Shown: positions 30,771 through 38,546 of the stretch, piece by piece | How the letters are laid out: every line of letters begins with the position of its first letter | Position numbering within the stretch: the stretch's first letter is position 1 | Assembly: GCA_934569045.1 (NCBI GenBank) | Contig: CAKTJX010000022.1 | Coordinates: 1-42,263 of the forward strand | Length of the DNA stretch: 42,263 bases | Source: an uncultured Oscillospiraceae bacterium | Lineage (GTDB): Bacteria > Bacillota > Clostridia > Oscillospirales > Oscillospiraceae | Reading direction: 5' to 3' | Notes under the pieces: generated by a model | The model's input: only the letters and a program-made list of their open reading frames with translations | Told to the model about the DNA's origin: nothing | Database searches by the model: none | Program-made: the position numbers and the translations under genes

Positions 30771-31940
30771 TTACAGCTTCTCCTCCCGGAAGCCCTTTTC
30801 TTCAAAGAACCTCTGAATCCCCTCCGGCCCCGCCGCAAGCCGACCCTGCTGAAAGTTGGGCTTGCCGCCGCCGCGGCCGGACAGGGCCGCATTCATCTCC
30901 CGGTTCAGTGCCCGCAGGTCCCCGCCGGGCTGGGCTAGGCAGTAGCCGGTGCCGTCCGCCGAGGGTGAGAAGGCCGCCGTCACACCGCTTCCTCTTCCCG
31001 CCGCCGCATCCGTCAGGGCCCGGAGGCTGTCCGGTGCCAGATTCTCCGCGAAGAAGAAGCAGTCGCCTTCCTTGGGCAGCTTTTCCGCCTGCATGGCGAA
31101 CAGCTGCCGCTCCAGCTGGCCCGCCCGGTACTTCCAGTCGTTCATGGCGGCAAGCAGCTGCTCCGCCGCCGGGGCGGTCTGGGTGATCTGGGCGGACAGG
31201 AGTCGGGATACCTGCCGGTTCTGGTCAAACACCTGGTTCATCAGCTGGAACGCCGCGCCGCCTGCCGCCATTTCAATCCGGGTGCCGCCCCGGCAGGGGA
31301 TGGCGGAGAGAAGCTTGATAAGCCCCACCTCCCCGGTGGCCGATACATGGGTGCCGCAGCAGGCACAGATATCATAGCCCGGAATCTCCACAATCCGCAC
31401 CGGCCAGGGCAGGGCCTTCTTCGTCCGGTAGGATAGCTTCGCCAGAGTCTCCGGGTCCGGCGTATAGATGCGCAGGGGGATATTCTCCCACAGGGCCCGG
31501 TTGGCCTCCGCCTCGATTTCCGGCAGACGCTGGGCCGGGATCACCGCGTCAAAATCGATGACGATACCTGTGTCATTCATATGGAAGCCCGTGTTGTGGC
31601 ACCCATAAATCCGGTGCAGAATGCCGGAGACAATGTGCTCGCCGGTGTGCTGCTGCATCCGCAGGAAGCGGGCGTCATAGTCGATCTTTCCCTTCACAGA
31701 GCAGCCAGCCTCCAGAGGGCCGTCGCACAGATGGACGATTTCCTCCCCCCGCTCCCGGGTGTCCAGCACCCGGACCGTGCCCAGGGTCCCCGTATCCGCC
31801 GCCTGCCCGCCGCCCAGAGGATAAAAGGCGGTCCGGTCCAGAATAACCTCCCACCCTTCCTTCGTCTCGGTACAGCTGAGGCACCGGGCCTCAAATTCGG
31901 ACAGATGACTGTCAGCGTAATAAATTTTTTCAGTTGTCAT
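30771..31940 (-). CDS. Alanyl-tRNA editing protein AlaX-L with DHHA1 domain
   Basis: A 389-aa free-standing editing enzyme that removes Ser or Gly mischarged on tRNA-Ala. It has an N-terminal glycine-rich barrel (TAFYPLGGGQAADTG), the zinc motif QQHTGEH near residue 100, CACCGTH near 205, and a C-terminal DHHA1 domain ending SGRGGGKPNFQQG. That is the long AlaX-L layout. The ATG at 31940 is preferred over 31952 because AGAAAGGA directly abuts the earlier ATG. It has its own promoter. Confidence 0.93.
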   Translation of the reverse strand: MTTEKIYYADSHLSEFEARCLSCTETKEGWEVILDRTAFYPLGGGQAADTGTLGTVRVLDTRERGEEIVHLCDGPLEAGCSVKGKIDYDARFLRMQQHTGEHIVSGILHRIYGCHNTGFHMNDTGIVIDFDAVIPAQRLPEIEAEANRALWENIPLRIYTPDPETLAKLSYRTKKALPWPVRIVEIPGYDICACCGTHVSATGEVGLIKLLSAIPCRGGTRIEMAAGGAAFQLMNQVFDQNRQVSRLLSAQITQTAPAAEQLLAAMNDWKYRAGQLERQLFAMQAEKLPKEGDCFFFAENLAPDSLRALTDAAAGRGSGVTAAFSPSADGTGYCLAQPGGDLRALNREMNAALSGRGGGKPNFQQGRLAAGPEGIQRFFEEKGFREEKL

Positions 31941-32008
31941 AACATTACGCATTCCTTTCTGTTTTCTTTGGACTTTTCCAAAAGTGCGGAATATTCGATT
32001 TGTTTTGC

Positions 32009-32037
32009 ATTATAACACAACTGATTTTCCATTGCAA
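32009..32037 (-). promoter_or_regulatory. Promoter for alaX
   Basis: Minus strand TTGCAA (32037-32032), 17-nt spacer, TATAAT (32014-32009). Confidence 0.8.
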
Positions 32038-32147
32038 CGGATGGAATGTACGATCCCCGTAAGCAGGATTTTACAAAAAAGCCTCTGGTGTTTCGCCCAT
32101 TTTTGCGCTACAATGGCAGTATCCTGTTTTTTACGAGGTGAACATCA

Positions 32148-32924
32148 ATGCCCTCTGCCTATGCCCATCTGCGCTTTGGCTGGGCGGTGACTCCGGTACT
32201 TCCCGGGAAATACCGTGCCCTGGTCAAGGCTATGAATCAGCTGTACAATGTCGGTCTGCAAGGGCCGGACCCTCTGTTCTTTTACAATCCCCTGGCCGCC
32301 AACGCGGTAGAACGCCAGGGCCATAGCTGCCACGGCCAGACCGGACAGGAATTTTTCGCCGCCGCATTGAAGCGCTATCGTCAGGCCCCCTCTGATGGGG
32401 CCGCCGCCTATCTCTTTGGGCTTTTGGCCCACTACTGCCTGGACAGCCACTGTCACCCGCTGATCAACGCCGCCGTTCAGGAGGGAAACCGGAACCACAT
32501 GGAGCTGGAGACGGAATTCGACCGGTTTCTTCTACAATTGGACGGCAAACTGCCGCCCCACCAGCAGGCGATCTATAAGTACCTGGCCCTGACCCGCGGG
32601 GAACGGGCCACCGCCGCCGGGCTCTACGATGACCTATCCCCCGCCGCCTTTGGCTGGGGCGTGCGGAACATGGCCAATGTATACCGGGTATCCACCTCCC
32701 GGAACCGGCGCTTTGCCAAGACGCTGCTGGGCCTGGGGGGCCGGAAGGGGCGGGCCTTCCTCATGAGCGTGGGGCCCAACCCGCTGTATGCCCATCTGGA
32801 CGAGCCTCTGCTGGAATGCTACGAAAAAGCCCAGGCAGACTTTGCCGCCATGGCGGCGGAGCTGGCCCGGGCTCTGGAAACGGACACACCCCTGGGCGAA
32901 GCCTTCGCCCCCACCTTTGGCTAG
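32148..32924 (+). CDS. Zinc-dependent phospholipase C-like protein
   Basis: A 258-aa all-helical protein starting MPSAYAHLRFGW. Histidine-rich helices match the zinc-dependent phospholipase C fold: GHSCHGQTG, then LLAHYCLDSHCHP, then NHMELETEFD. Members of this prokaryotic group are mostly uncharacterised. There is no signal peptide, unlike secreted phospholipases, so it is probably cytoplasmic. ACGAGGTGA precedes the ATG. A TACAAT -10 is present at 32110-32115, but no convincing -35. It is followed 14 bases later by an MFS transporter, so the two form an operon. Confidence 0.85.
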   Translation: MPSAYAHLRFGWAVTPVLPGKYRALVKAMNQLYNVGLQGPDPLFFYNPLAANAVERQGHSCHGQTGQEFFAAALKRYRQAPSDGAAAYLFGLLAHYCLDSHCHPLINAAVQEGNRNHMELETEFDRFLLQLDGKLPPHQQAIYKYLALTRGERATAAGLYDDLSPAAFGWGVRNMANVYRVSTSRNRRFAKTLLGLGGRKGRAFLMSVGPNPLYAHLDEPLLECYEKAQADFAAMAAELARALETDTPLGEAFAPTFG

Positions 32925-32938
32925 AAAGGAAGAAGACT

Positions 32939-34225
32939 ATGGAGAAGAAATTCAAGCTCACAGCCCTGGAAAAACACTGGATTCTCTATGATGTGGGCAA
33001 TTCCGCCTTCATTCTGCTGGTATCCACCTTAATCCCCATTTACTTCAATTCTCTGGCCAAAGCCGGCGGCCTGAACGAGAGCCAGTACCTGGCCTTCTGG
33101 GGCTATGCGGGCTCCATTGCCACCCTGCTGGTCGCCATCATCGGCCCCATCTGCGGCACCCTGGCAGATCAGAAGGGCTTTAAGAAAAAGCTGTTTCTGG
33201 CCTCCGTGCTGCTGGGCACCGTGGGCTGCGCGGCCCTGGGGGCCGCCTGGAGCTGGCTGTCCTTCCTGGTGATTTTCGTGCTGGCCAAGGTGGGCTATTC
33301 CTCCAGCCTGGTGTTCTACGATGCCATGCTGCCGGAGATCGCCCCGGAGGACCGGATGGATAATGTGTCCTCCCTGGGCTATGCCTATGGCTACATCGGC
33401 TCTGTCATCCCCTTTGTGCTGTGCCTGGTGCTGGTGCTGCTGGGGGGCAAAATCGGCCTGTCCGCCGGCACCGCCATGGTGCTCTCCTTCCTGCTCACCG
33501 CCGCCTGGTGGCTGCTGTGCACCCTGCTCCTGCTGAAAACCTACCGGCAGCGGGCCTATGTAGAGCGAGCCGCCCATCCCGTCCGGGATACCTTCCGGCA
33601 GCTGGGCCGCACCTTCCGGGATGCCAGCAAAGAAAAGCATGTTTTCCTGTATCTTATCTCCTTTTTCTTCTTTATTGACGGCGTATACACCATCATCGAC
33701 ATGGCAACGGCCTACGGCACCGCCCTGGGGCTGGACAGCACGGGACTGCTGCTGGCGCTGCTGGTGACCCAGCTGGTGGCCTTCCCCTGCGCCATTCTCT
33801 TTGGCCGCCTGTCCGCCACCCAGGATACCGGCAAACTCATCAAGCTGTGCATTCTGGCCTACACCGGCATCACCCTCTTCGCCGTGTTCCTGAAGACCCA
33901 ATGGCAGTTCTGGCTTCTGGCAGTGCTGGTAGGCATGTTCCAGGGCGGCATCCAGGCCCTGAGCCGGTCCTACCTGGGCAAGATCATCCCCCCGGAGCGC
34001 AGCGGCGAATACTTCGGCCTTATGGATATCTGCGGCAAGGGCGCAGCCTGCCTGGGCACCACCCTGATCGCCGTCATCAGCCAGCTCACCGCGGGAACCA
34101 CGGTGCACCTCTTCGGCCAGGAGCTGCAAAACGAGAGCATCGCCGTGGGCGCCCTGGTGATTCTCTTCGCCATCGGCTATGTGCTCTTCTGCAAGGCGGA
34201 CCGGCTGAACAAGCAGCGGCGCTGA
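32939..34225 (+). CDS. MFS transporter, UMF1/Atg22-like
   Basis: A 428-aa protein with about 12 hydrophobic segments. The opening WILYDVGNSAF near residue 14 is the signature of the UMF1/Atg22 group of the major facilitator superfamily, followed by the MFS loop motif GTLADQKGFKKKLF. Fungal Atg22 exports amino acids from the vacuole; bacterial substrates are unknown. AAAGGAAGAAG precedes the ATG. Cotranscribed with the phospholipase-like gene and closed by a bidirectional terminator. Confidence 0.9.
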   Translation: MEKKFKLTALEKHWILYDVGNSAFILLVSTLIPIYFNSLAKAGGLNESQYLAFWGYAGSIATLLVAIIGPICGTLADQKGFKKKLFLASVLLGTVGCAALGAAWSWLSFLVIFVLAKVGYSSSLVFYDAMLPEIAPEDRMDNVSSLGYAYGYIGSVIPFVLCLVLVLLGGKIGLSAGTAMVLSFLLTAAWWLLCTLLLLKTYRQRAYVERAAHPVRDTFRQLGRTFRDASKEKHVFLYLISFFFFIDGVYTIIDMATAYGTALGLDSTGLLLALLVTQLVAFPCAILFGRLSATQDTGKLIKLCILAYTGITLFAVFLKTQWQFWLLAVLVGMFQGGIQALSRSYLGKIIPPERSGEYFGLMDICGKGAACLGTTLIAVISQLTAGTTVHLFGQELQNESIAVGALVILFAIGYVLFCKADRLNKQRR

Positions 34226-34255
34226 CATCGGCGAATCCTGTATTCTTAATATGCA

Positions 34256-34306
34256 AAGCGGGAGCGCGGCGAATCGGAAAAACCGAAACGCTGCGCTCTC
34301 GTTTTT
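34256..34306. terminator. Bidirectional terminator
   Basis: An imperfect stem from AAGCGGGAGCGCGGCG (34256-34271) to CGCTGCGCTCTCGTTTTT at the right, with an inner TCGG/CCGA stem. A runs and T runs on both sides suit termination of the convergent MFS gene and the SDR operon. Confidence 0.75.
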
Positions 34307-34341
34307 GAAAAGAAAGTATGCGGATTCCTTCTGCGATGGCT

Positions 34342-35103
34342 TCAGAAGCAGGTCCAGCCGCCGTCACAGGTAACGGTGGTGCCGTTTACAAAATGAGATT
34401 CATCGCTGGCCAGAAACAGTGCCGTGTTGGCGATGTCCTCCGGTACGCCCATTTCCGGAGAATGGGCCAGCAGAGAGCCGGTGCGTCCAAAGCCAAATTC
34501 ATTTGCTTTTGGCATGACCAGAGGAATGTCCGTCAGAATGCCGCCTGGAGAAATGGCATTGCAGCGGATGCCCTGGTCGATGTACATAAATGCGGTATTC
34601 TTGGTAGCGGATGCAATTGCCGCCTTAGAGGCGCAATAGGCAACGCCTGCCGTCTGATGGGCCGCACCCACAGAGGTAATGTTGATGATATTTCCGCCGT
34701 CCTCGCCCTGGGCCAGAAATACCTGAACAGCCTTGCGCATGGTGTACAGCGGGCCGTAGGTATTGACCCGGAACAGCCGTTCGATCATCTCGTTGGACAC
34801 ATCGCCCACAGCGGTATTGTCATCCATGATGCCCGCATTATTCACCAGCACATCCAGCCGCCCAAAGGCTTCCACAGCGGCATCAATCATGCCGTCACAG
34901 GCGGCGGGGTCAGATACGTCACCGGTATAGGGGATAACCTTGCCGGGGGCATCCCGTAATGACTCTGCCAGAGCTTCCAACCGTTCTTGCCTGCGGGCAA
35001 CGGCAATGATATTCGCGCCTTCCTGTGCAAACAGTGTAACAATTGCTTCGCCCATTCCGGCAGACGCACCTGTAACCACAATGGATTTGCCTTCCAGTTT
35101 CAT
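34342..35103 (-). CDS. Short-chain dehydrogenase/reductase (SDR), operon gene 4
   Basis: A 253-aa classical SDR. NAD(P) motif TGASAGMGEA near residue 11, NNAG near 90, catalytic Ser in NITSVGAAHQ (about 143), and YCASK (about Tyr156 and Lys160). The RR pair in AVARRQERL after the second strand suggests NADP preference. It ends with GTTVTCDGGWTCF. Closest general families are 3-oxoacyl-ACP reductase-like and hydroxysteroid-dehydrogenase-like SDRs, which cannot be separated by eye. Last gene of a four-gene operon, 24 bases after the GcvT-like gene. Likely oxidises or reduces an alcohol/ketone on the operon substrate. Confidence 0.88.
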   Translation of the reverse strand: MKLEGKSIVVTGASAGMGEAIVTLFAQEGANIIAVARRQERLEALAESLRDAPGKVIPYTGDVSDPAACDGMIDAAVEAFGRLDVLVNNAGIMDDNTAVGDVSNEMIERLFRVNTYGPLYTMRKAVQVFLAQGEDGGNIINITSVGAAHQTAGVAYCASKAAIASATKNTAFMYIDQGIRCNAISPGGILTDIPLVMPKANEFGFGRTGSLLAHSPEMGVPEDIANTALFLASDESHFVNGTTVTCDGGWTCF

Positions 35104-35127
35104 AGCTTCGCTTTCCTCTCTTCCGCG

Positions 35128-36153
35128 TTAATTCAGCCAGTTCTTTTCGGTGATCACGCAGTCGTGGCCGTGGATTTTGATTCTGTCGCCAACCTTTAGC
35201 GCGCCTTTTTTCGCCAGAATATAGCCGTTATTGACTTCCTTCACATAGGAGTAAACCAGCTTGGAGACCCGGCCCACCTCTTCCTCCTCGGAGTCGATGA
35301 ACACGGCCTCGCCGGGGCCGCCATACTGCTTGGAGCGGATGTAATAGTCATCATCCAGCACTTCAAAACCGACCATTTCCCGGGCAGGGCCATTTTCCTT
35401 TGCCTTCATCAGAGCTTCCCTGCCGATAAAATCCTTGTCCCACTTGATGTTTTTATCCAGCCCCACCTCGATCGGGTTGGTGTGGGCCAGATCCCGCATA
35501 TAGAAGATACCGGCCTCTGTGGGCAGCGTCCAGGCCATGATCTGGAATTCCGTCACCCGTTTGCCGCCGTTCTTCACAACCTCCGCATCCACCAGGGCTT
35601 CGATGGCTTCCAGATCGTCCGGGGACATATAGATTTCGTAGCCCCACTTTTCGCCGGTGTAGCCGCCCCGGTTGATCTTGACCGAAATTCCGTTTATTTC
35701 ATTGTCCCGGATCTCAAAGAACTTCTGATCCTCTACGGAGTTCGCGCACAAGGCTTCGATAACATCCTTGGACTTGGGGCCCTGAACCGCCAGCATCTGC
35801 CAGTCCTCGGTAATTTCGCTCCACTCCACGTCAAAATCCCCCTGATGGAAATACCACCAGTCATCGGCCTTGGTGGCATACAGAGTGGAGACCCAATAGG
35901 TATCCTCGGATATGCGCATAATCACCACATCGTCGATGATTTCCCCCTGTTCGTTCAGCATGGTGGTGTAGCGGTCCCGGCCCACGGCCAGAGAAGCGAT
36001 ATTGCCGGTATACAGATGATCCAGGAAGGGCACCACATCGGGCCCGGTGATTTCCAGCAGCTGATGGGTCCAGAAGTACCAGCCTACGCTGTTCCGCACA
36101 GCCATATGCTCGCTGCGCTTCATATCATCATACTTGAAGATATTTTTATTCAT
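35128..36153 (-). CDS. GcvT-like (T-protein/aminomethyltransferase family) enzyme, likely THF-dependent demethylase
   Basis: A 341-aa protein of the glycine-cleavage T-protein fold. Residues about 35-80 include LNEQGEIIDDVVIMR, holding the Asp pair of which one is the catalytic folate-binding Asp in GcvT. GYTGEKWGYEIYM near 170 and TEAGIFYMRDLAHTNPIEVGL near 215 are further family motifs, and DFIGREAL opens the C-terminal barrel. No gcvH, gcvPA or gcvPB is nearby, so it is not the glycine cleavage T protein. Relatives outside glycine cleavage move methyl groups to tetrahydrofolate (DmdA, LigM, DesA, dimethylglycine enzymes). Between a Cys-rich protein and two SDRs, an O- or N-demethylase role is plausible. 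GGGAGGAAGC precedes the ATG. Confidence 0.85.
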   Translation of the reverse strand: MNKNIFKYDDMKRSEHMAVRNSVGWYFWTHQLLEITGPDVVPFLDHLYTGNIASLAVGRDRYTTMLNEQGEIIDDVVIMRISEDTYWVSTLYATKADDWWYFHQGDFDVEWSEITEDWQMLAVQGPKSKDVIEALCANSVEDQKFFEIRDNEINGISVKINRGGYTGEKWGYEIYMSPDDLEAIEALVDAEVVKNGGKRVTEFQIMAWTLPTEAGIFYMRDLAHTNPIEVGLDKNIKWDKDFIGREALMKAKENGPAREMVGFEVLDDDYYIRSKQYGGPGEAVFIDSEEEEVGRVSKLVYSYVKEVNNGYILAKKGALKVGDRIKIHGHDCVITEKNWLN

Positions 36154-36168
36154 AATGCTTCCTCCCCA

Positions 36169-37398
36169 TTACGCGAATTTATCAATTTTCTTGGCGATCT
36201 TAATGCGCATCTTCTTTGCGGGAGAATCCTCCTCCCAGCAGGACCACTGCGCGTTGATCAGTGTCTTGGACATACCGTACCATATGGCCAGATGTGCCTC
36301 CGGCACGTCCTTGGTTCCGGTGATTTCCAGGCCGCCGCGGTCAATGACCAGAATGCACTCCTTCTCGTTGAAGGCTTCCACCTCGTAAGCGCAGACCAGA
36401 GACTGCAGCTGGACCTCAATCAGGCCGGCCAGCAGACGACCGTCCTCACCGATGGAATTGGGAACGCCCATCCAGTCCCGCAGGGCCTTGATGGCATACC
36501 GCTCGCCAAACATGGCTTTCCCGGCAGCCTCCAGCACGCACCGCAGAATATGGTCCGCCTGCTCCCGGGTGACAATGCCCCGCTTGACGGTTTCCGCAAT
36601 GGCGGGAAGAATGTACAGGGATGCCGCCGTGGACAGATTCATCATTTGGTTGGAGGAATCCGTCTCGTTGTTGGTGCCATTGACGAAGTGATAGTTGCAC
36701 TCCTCCCGGAACATCATGGAATCCTCAACCGTATCCTGCTCCTCGGTATATTTCTTGTAGTCATCGGTGACGGCGGGTCCGAAGCTCTCCCACAGCTCAT
36801 GTTCAGGAGCGGGATATTTTTCCCGGTTCTCCGCAATGATTCGGCAGTGCCGATCACCGCAGCCCTTGGCCTCCACCATCATATAGTCCAAAGTGGGACC
36901 AGCCGGGCGGCGCTCCGCGGCAGCCTTGGCCTGCCCCTGCAGGGACATGGTGGTGGTGCGGCAGAGTTCGGAGCCGACTATATCCCAGTCGCACACGTCC
37001 AGCTCCTTTTCGCAGCGGTAGGTTCCGAAATCCTGGCAGCGCCCGCACATCAGCAGGGCATCGTCGCCCTTGTCGCCAATCAGCGCACCGGGGTACTCGC
37101 CGCACATGAAGGGATGGATGCCAAAGCCATCGTCATTGCCGTAGTATTTTCCGGTCATGTACTGCCGCTGGAAGCCGTCCTCACACATCAGCTGGGCCCG
37201 CTCCCGATAATCAGGAATCATAATCCGAAGGGCCTGCTGGGTGGCAGCGGACAGTACGGACTCAAAGCGGCTGATATAATGCATGGCCTCGTAATAGCTG
37301 ATCAGCTTGTTCCAGGGTGTCTGGACGGCCACATACTGCTTGATGTTGGCCCCAACACCGGAATCCTGTGGAATTCTCGCGTCAATTTTCTTGCTCAT
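36169..37398 (-). CDS. Unrecognised 409-aa cysteine-rich protein, operon gene 2
   Basis: A soluble 409-aa protein with no signal peptide or membrane helix and no family I can name. Cysteines cluster in LLMCGRCQDFGTYRCEKEL (near residues 115-130), CDWD, SELCRT, and the striking AKGCGDRHCRIIAENRE (near 178-194), which could bind metal or a cofactor. A GxCxxxCR-like turn of this kind resembles small-molecule-binding V4R or 2-amino-thiazoline-hydrolase-type domains, but this is weak. The C-terminal half is helical and looks like a packed enzyme domain. AAAGGAGC precedes the ATG, and spacing to both neighbours is 15 bases. Its place between an SDR and a GcvT-like enzyme suggests a direct catalytic partner. 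Confidence 0.8.
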   Translation of the reverse strand: MSKKIDARIPQDSGVGANIKQYVAVQTPWNKLISYYEAMHYISRFESVLSAATQQALRIMIPDYRERAQLMCEDGFQRQYMTGKYYGNDDGFGIHPFMCGEYPGALIGDKGDDALLMCGRCQDFGTYRCEKELDVCDWDIVGSELCRTTTMSLQGQAKAAAERRPAGPTLDYMMVEAKGCGDRHCRIIAENREKYPAPEHELWESFGPAVTDDYKKYTEEQDTVEDSMMFREECNYHFVNGTNNETDSSNQMMNLSTAASLYILPAIAETVKRGIVTREQADHILRCVLEAAGKAMFGERYAIKALRDWMGVPNSIGEDGRLLAGLIEVQLQSLVCAYEVEAFNEKECILVIDRGGLEITGTKDVPEAHLAIWYGMSKTLINAQWSCWEEDSPAKKMRIKIAKKIDKFA

Positions 37399-37413
37399 GG
37401 AAAAGCTCCTTTC

Positions 37414-38319
37414 TTATTCCTCGGGTGGATATTGTTCAATGGCGGGCTGGAAGCGGAAAATATTGTGGCTGGCACCGGAATCCGCAACAACACATTCGCC
37501 GGTAATGCCGTCACCCATGGGAGTGGCTAAGGCATAGGCGATGATCGCTACCTCGTCCACCGGCTGCTGGCCATCCGTCTGCCAGACCATGAGCTCGTCA
37601 TAGAATTCATCCTGCTTCTCCTCCGGCAGCAGCTCGGAGGCCAGATTTCCGGCAGCACCTGGGGTGACCATGCCGCCGGGGGCCACAGCATTGACCATGA
37701 TGCCGTAGCGCTTCAGTTCCTTGGCAGCCTGGGTTGCCAAAGCAACCACCGCGCCCTTGCTGGCTGCGTAGTGAGAATAGCCGCCGAAGACGGGATAGGG
37801 CATCCAAGGGCTGTTGGAGGCAATGAATACCATCTTGCCCGCGATTTTATTGTCAATCATATAGCGGCTGACATATTTCACCAGATAAAACGCACCGTTT
37901 ACATTGGTATCCATGACCTTTTCCAGATCCTCTCTGGGAAGATCCCGCAGGTGGGCATAGTTCCAGGTGGCCGCGGAGTTGATGAGAATGTCCAAAGAAC
38001 CGAAAGCTTCCACGGTAAAGTCCACCAGCTTTGCCACCTGTTCCTCACCCCGGACATCGCAGAAGCAGAACTTTACGGAATCCCCAAAGCCGTACTTTTG
38101 CAGCAGGTCCATTGCCGCCTCTTCCTCCACTGTGGAATTGGAAGCGATGACGACCTTCGCGCCGCCCTGGAGCAGCCGGTAGGCAATATCGAAGCCCAGG
38201 CCGGAGCTTCCGCCGGGAACCAGCGCAACCTTTCCCTTTACAGAGAACATATCCTCCAGTGGCCGGGCAACCTGAATATAGCCCTCCAGCATCGCTTTGT
38301 CGTTGGGTTGAAACGCCAT
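37414..38319 (-). CDS. Short-chain dehydrogenase/reductase (SDR), operon gene 1
   Basis: A 301-aa SDR, longer than usual by an N-terminal extension of about 25 residues (FQPNDKAMLEGYIQVARPLE) and a C-terminal tail. The nucleotide loop reads VPGGSSGLGF, with Pro where Thr is normal (TGGxxGxG). The acidic ADP site is absent, since the next strand ends VIASNSTVEEE. NSAATWNYAH replaces NNAG, and the catalytic Ser and YAASK (SHYAASKGAV) are intact. The MxxFSxxGKVALV start is usual for gluconate 5-dehydrogenase-like SDRs. First gene of the four-gene operon, with AAGGAGATTTATCT before the ATG. Substrate unknown. Confidence 0.88.
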   Translation of the reverse strand: MAFQPNDKAMLEGYIQVARPLEDMFSVKGKVALVPGGSSGLGFDIAYRLLQGGAKVVIASNSTVEEEAAMDLLQKYGFGDSVKFCFCDVRGEEQVAKLVDFTVEAFGSLDILINSAATWNYAHLRDLPREDLEKVMDTNVNGAFYLVKYVSRYMIDNKIAGKMVFIASNSPWMPYPVFGGYSHYAASKGAVVALATQAAKELKRYGIMVNAVAPGGMVTPGAAGNLASELLPEEKQDEFYDELMVWQTDGQQPVDEVAIIAYALATPMGDGITGECVVADSGASHNIFRFQPAIEQYPPEE

Positions 38320-38403
38320 AGATAAATCTCCTTCCTGTATTTCCCGTCAATTTGACTGGCAGTTGTTTTCTTGTCGCTGTTCCTAGGATAAATGCTGTGA
38401 TTA

Positions 38404-38438
38404 TTGTATCGCGGAGCAAAGAATGTGAATATACACAA
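38404..38438 (-). promoter_or_regulatory. SDR/GcvT operon promoter with palindrome over the -35
   Basis: Minus strand -10 TACAAT (38409-38404), 17-nt spacer, and a poor -35 TATTCA (38432-38427). The -35 lies inside TGTGAATATACACA (38425-38438), an inverted repeat of the Crp-like TGTG...CACA type. A weak -35 covered by a palindrome suggests an activator- or repressor-controlled promoter. Confidence 0.5.
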
Positions 38439-38477
38439 AAATCAGAAATATTAAAGGCAAATTCCCTGCGTTTTGAC

Positions 38478-38516
38478 GGCATGCCCGTTGACATTAGGGG
38501 CGGGTATGCCTATAAT
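38478..38516 (+). promoter_or_regulatory. Consensus promoter of the PucR-type gene inside a palindrome
   Basis: TTGACA (38488-38493), 17-nt spacer, TATAAT (38511-38516), both full consensus. The arms GGCATGCCCG (38478-38487) and CGGGTATGCC (38501-38510) form a 10-bp inverted repeat with one mismatch. They flank the -35 and fill the spacer up to the -10, an ideal place for repression. Confidence 0.8.
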
Positions 38517-38546
38517 AAAAGCAAACGAGAGGGGATGGGCCGGAGC

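Noticed and set aside
35128..36153. Glycine cleavage system T protein
   Set aside because: The fold matches, but there are no P- or H-protein genes and the operon partners are SDRs and an unknown protein.
35482..37530. 682-codon open frame on the plus strand under the GcvT-like and Cys-rich genes
   Set aside because: Shadow of an operon whose genes have good start sites and family motifs.
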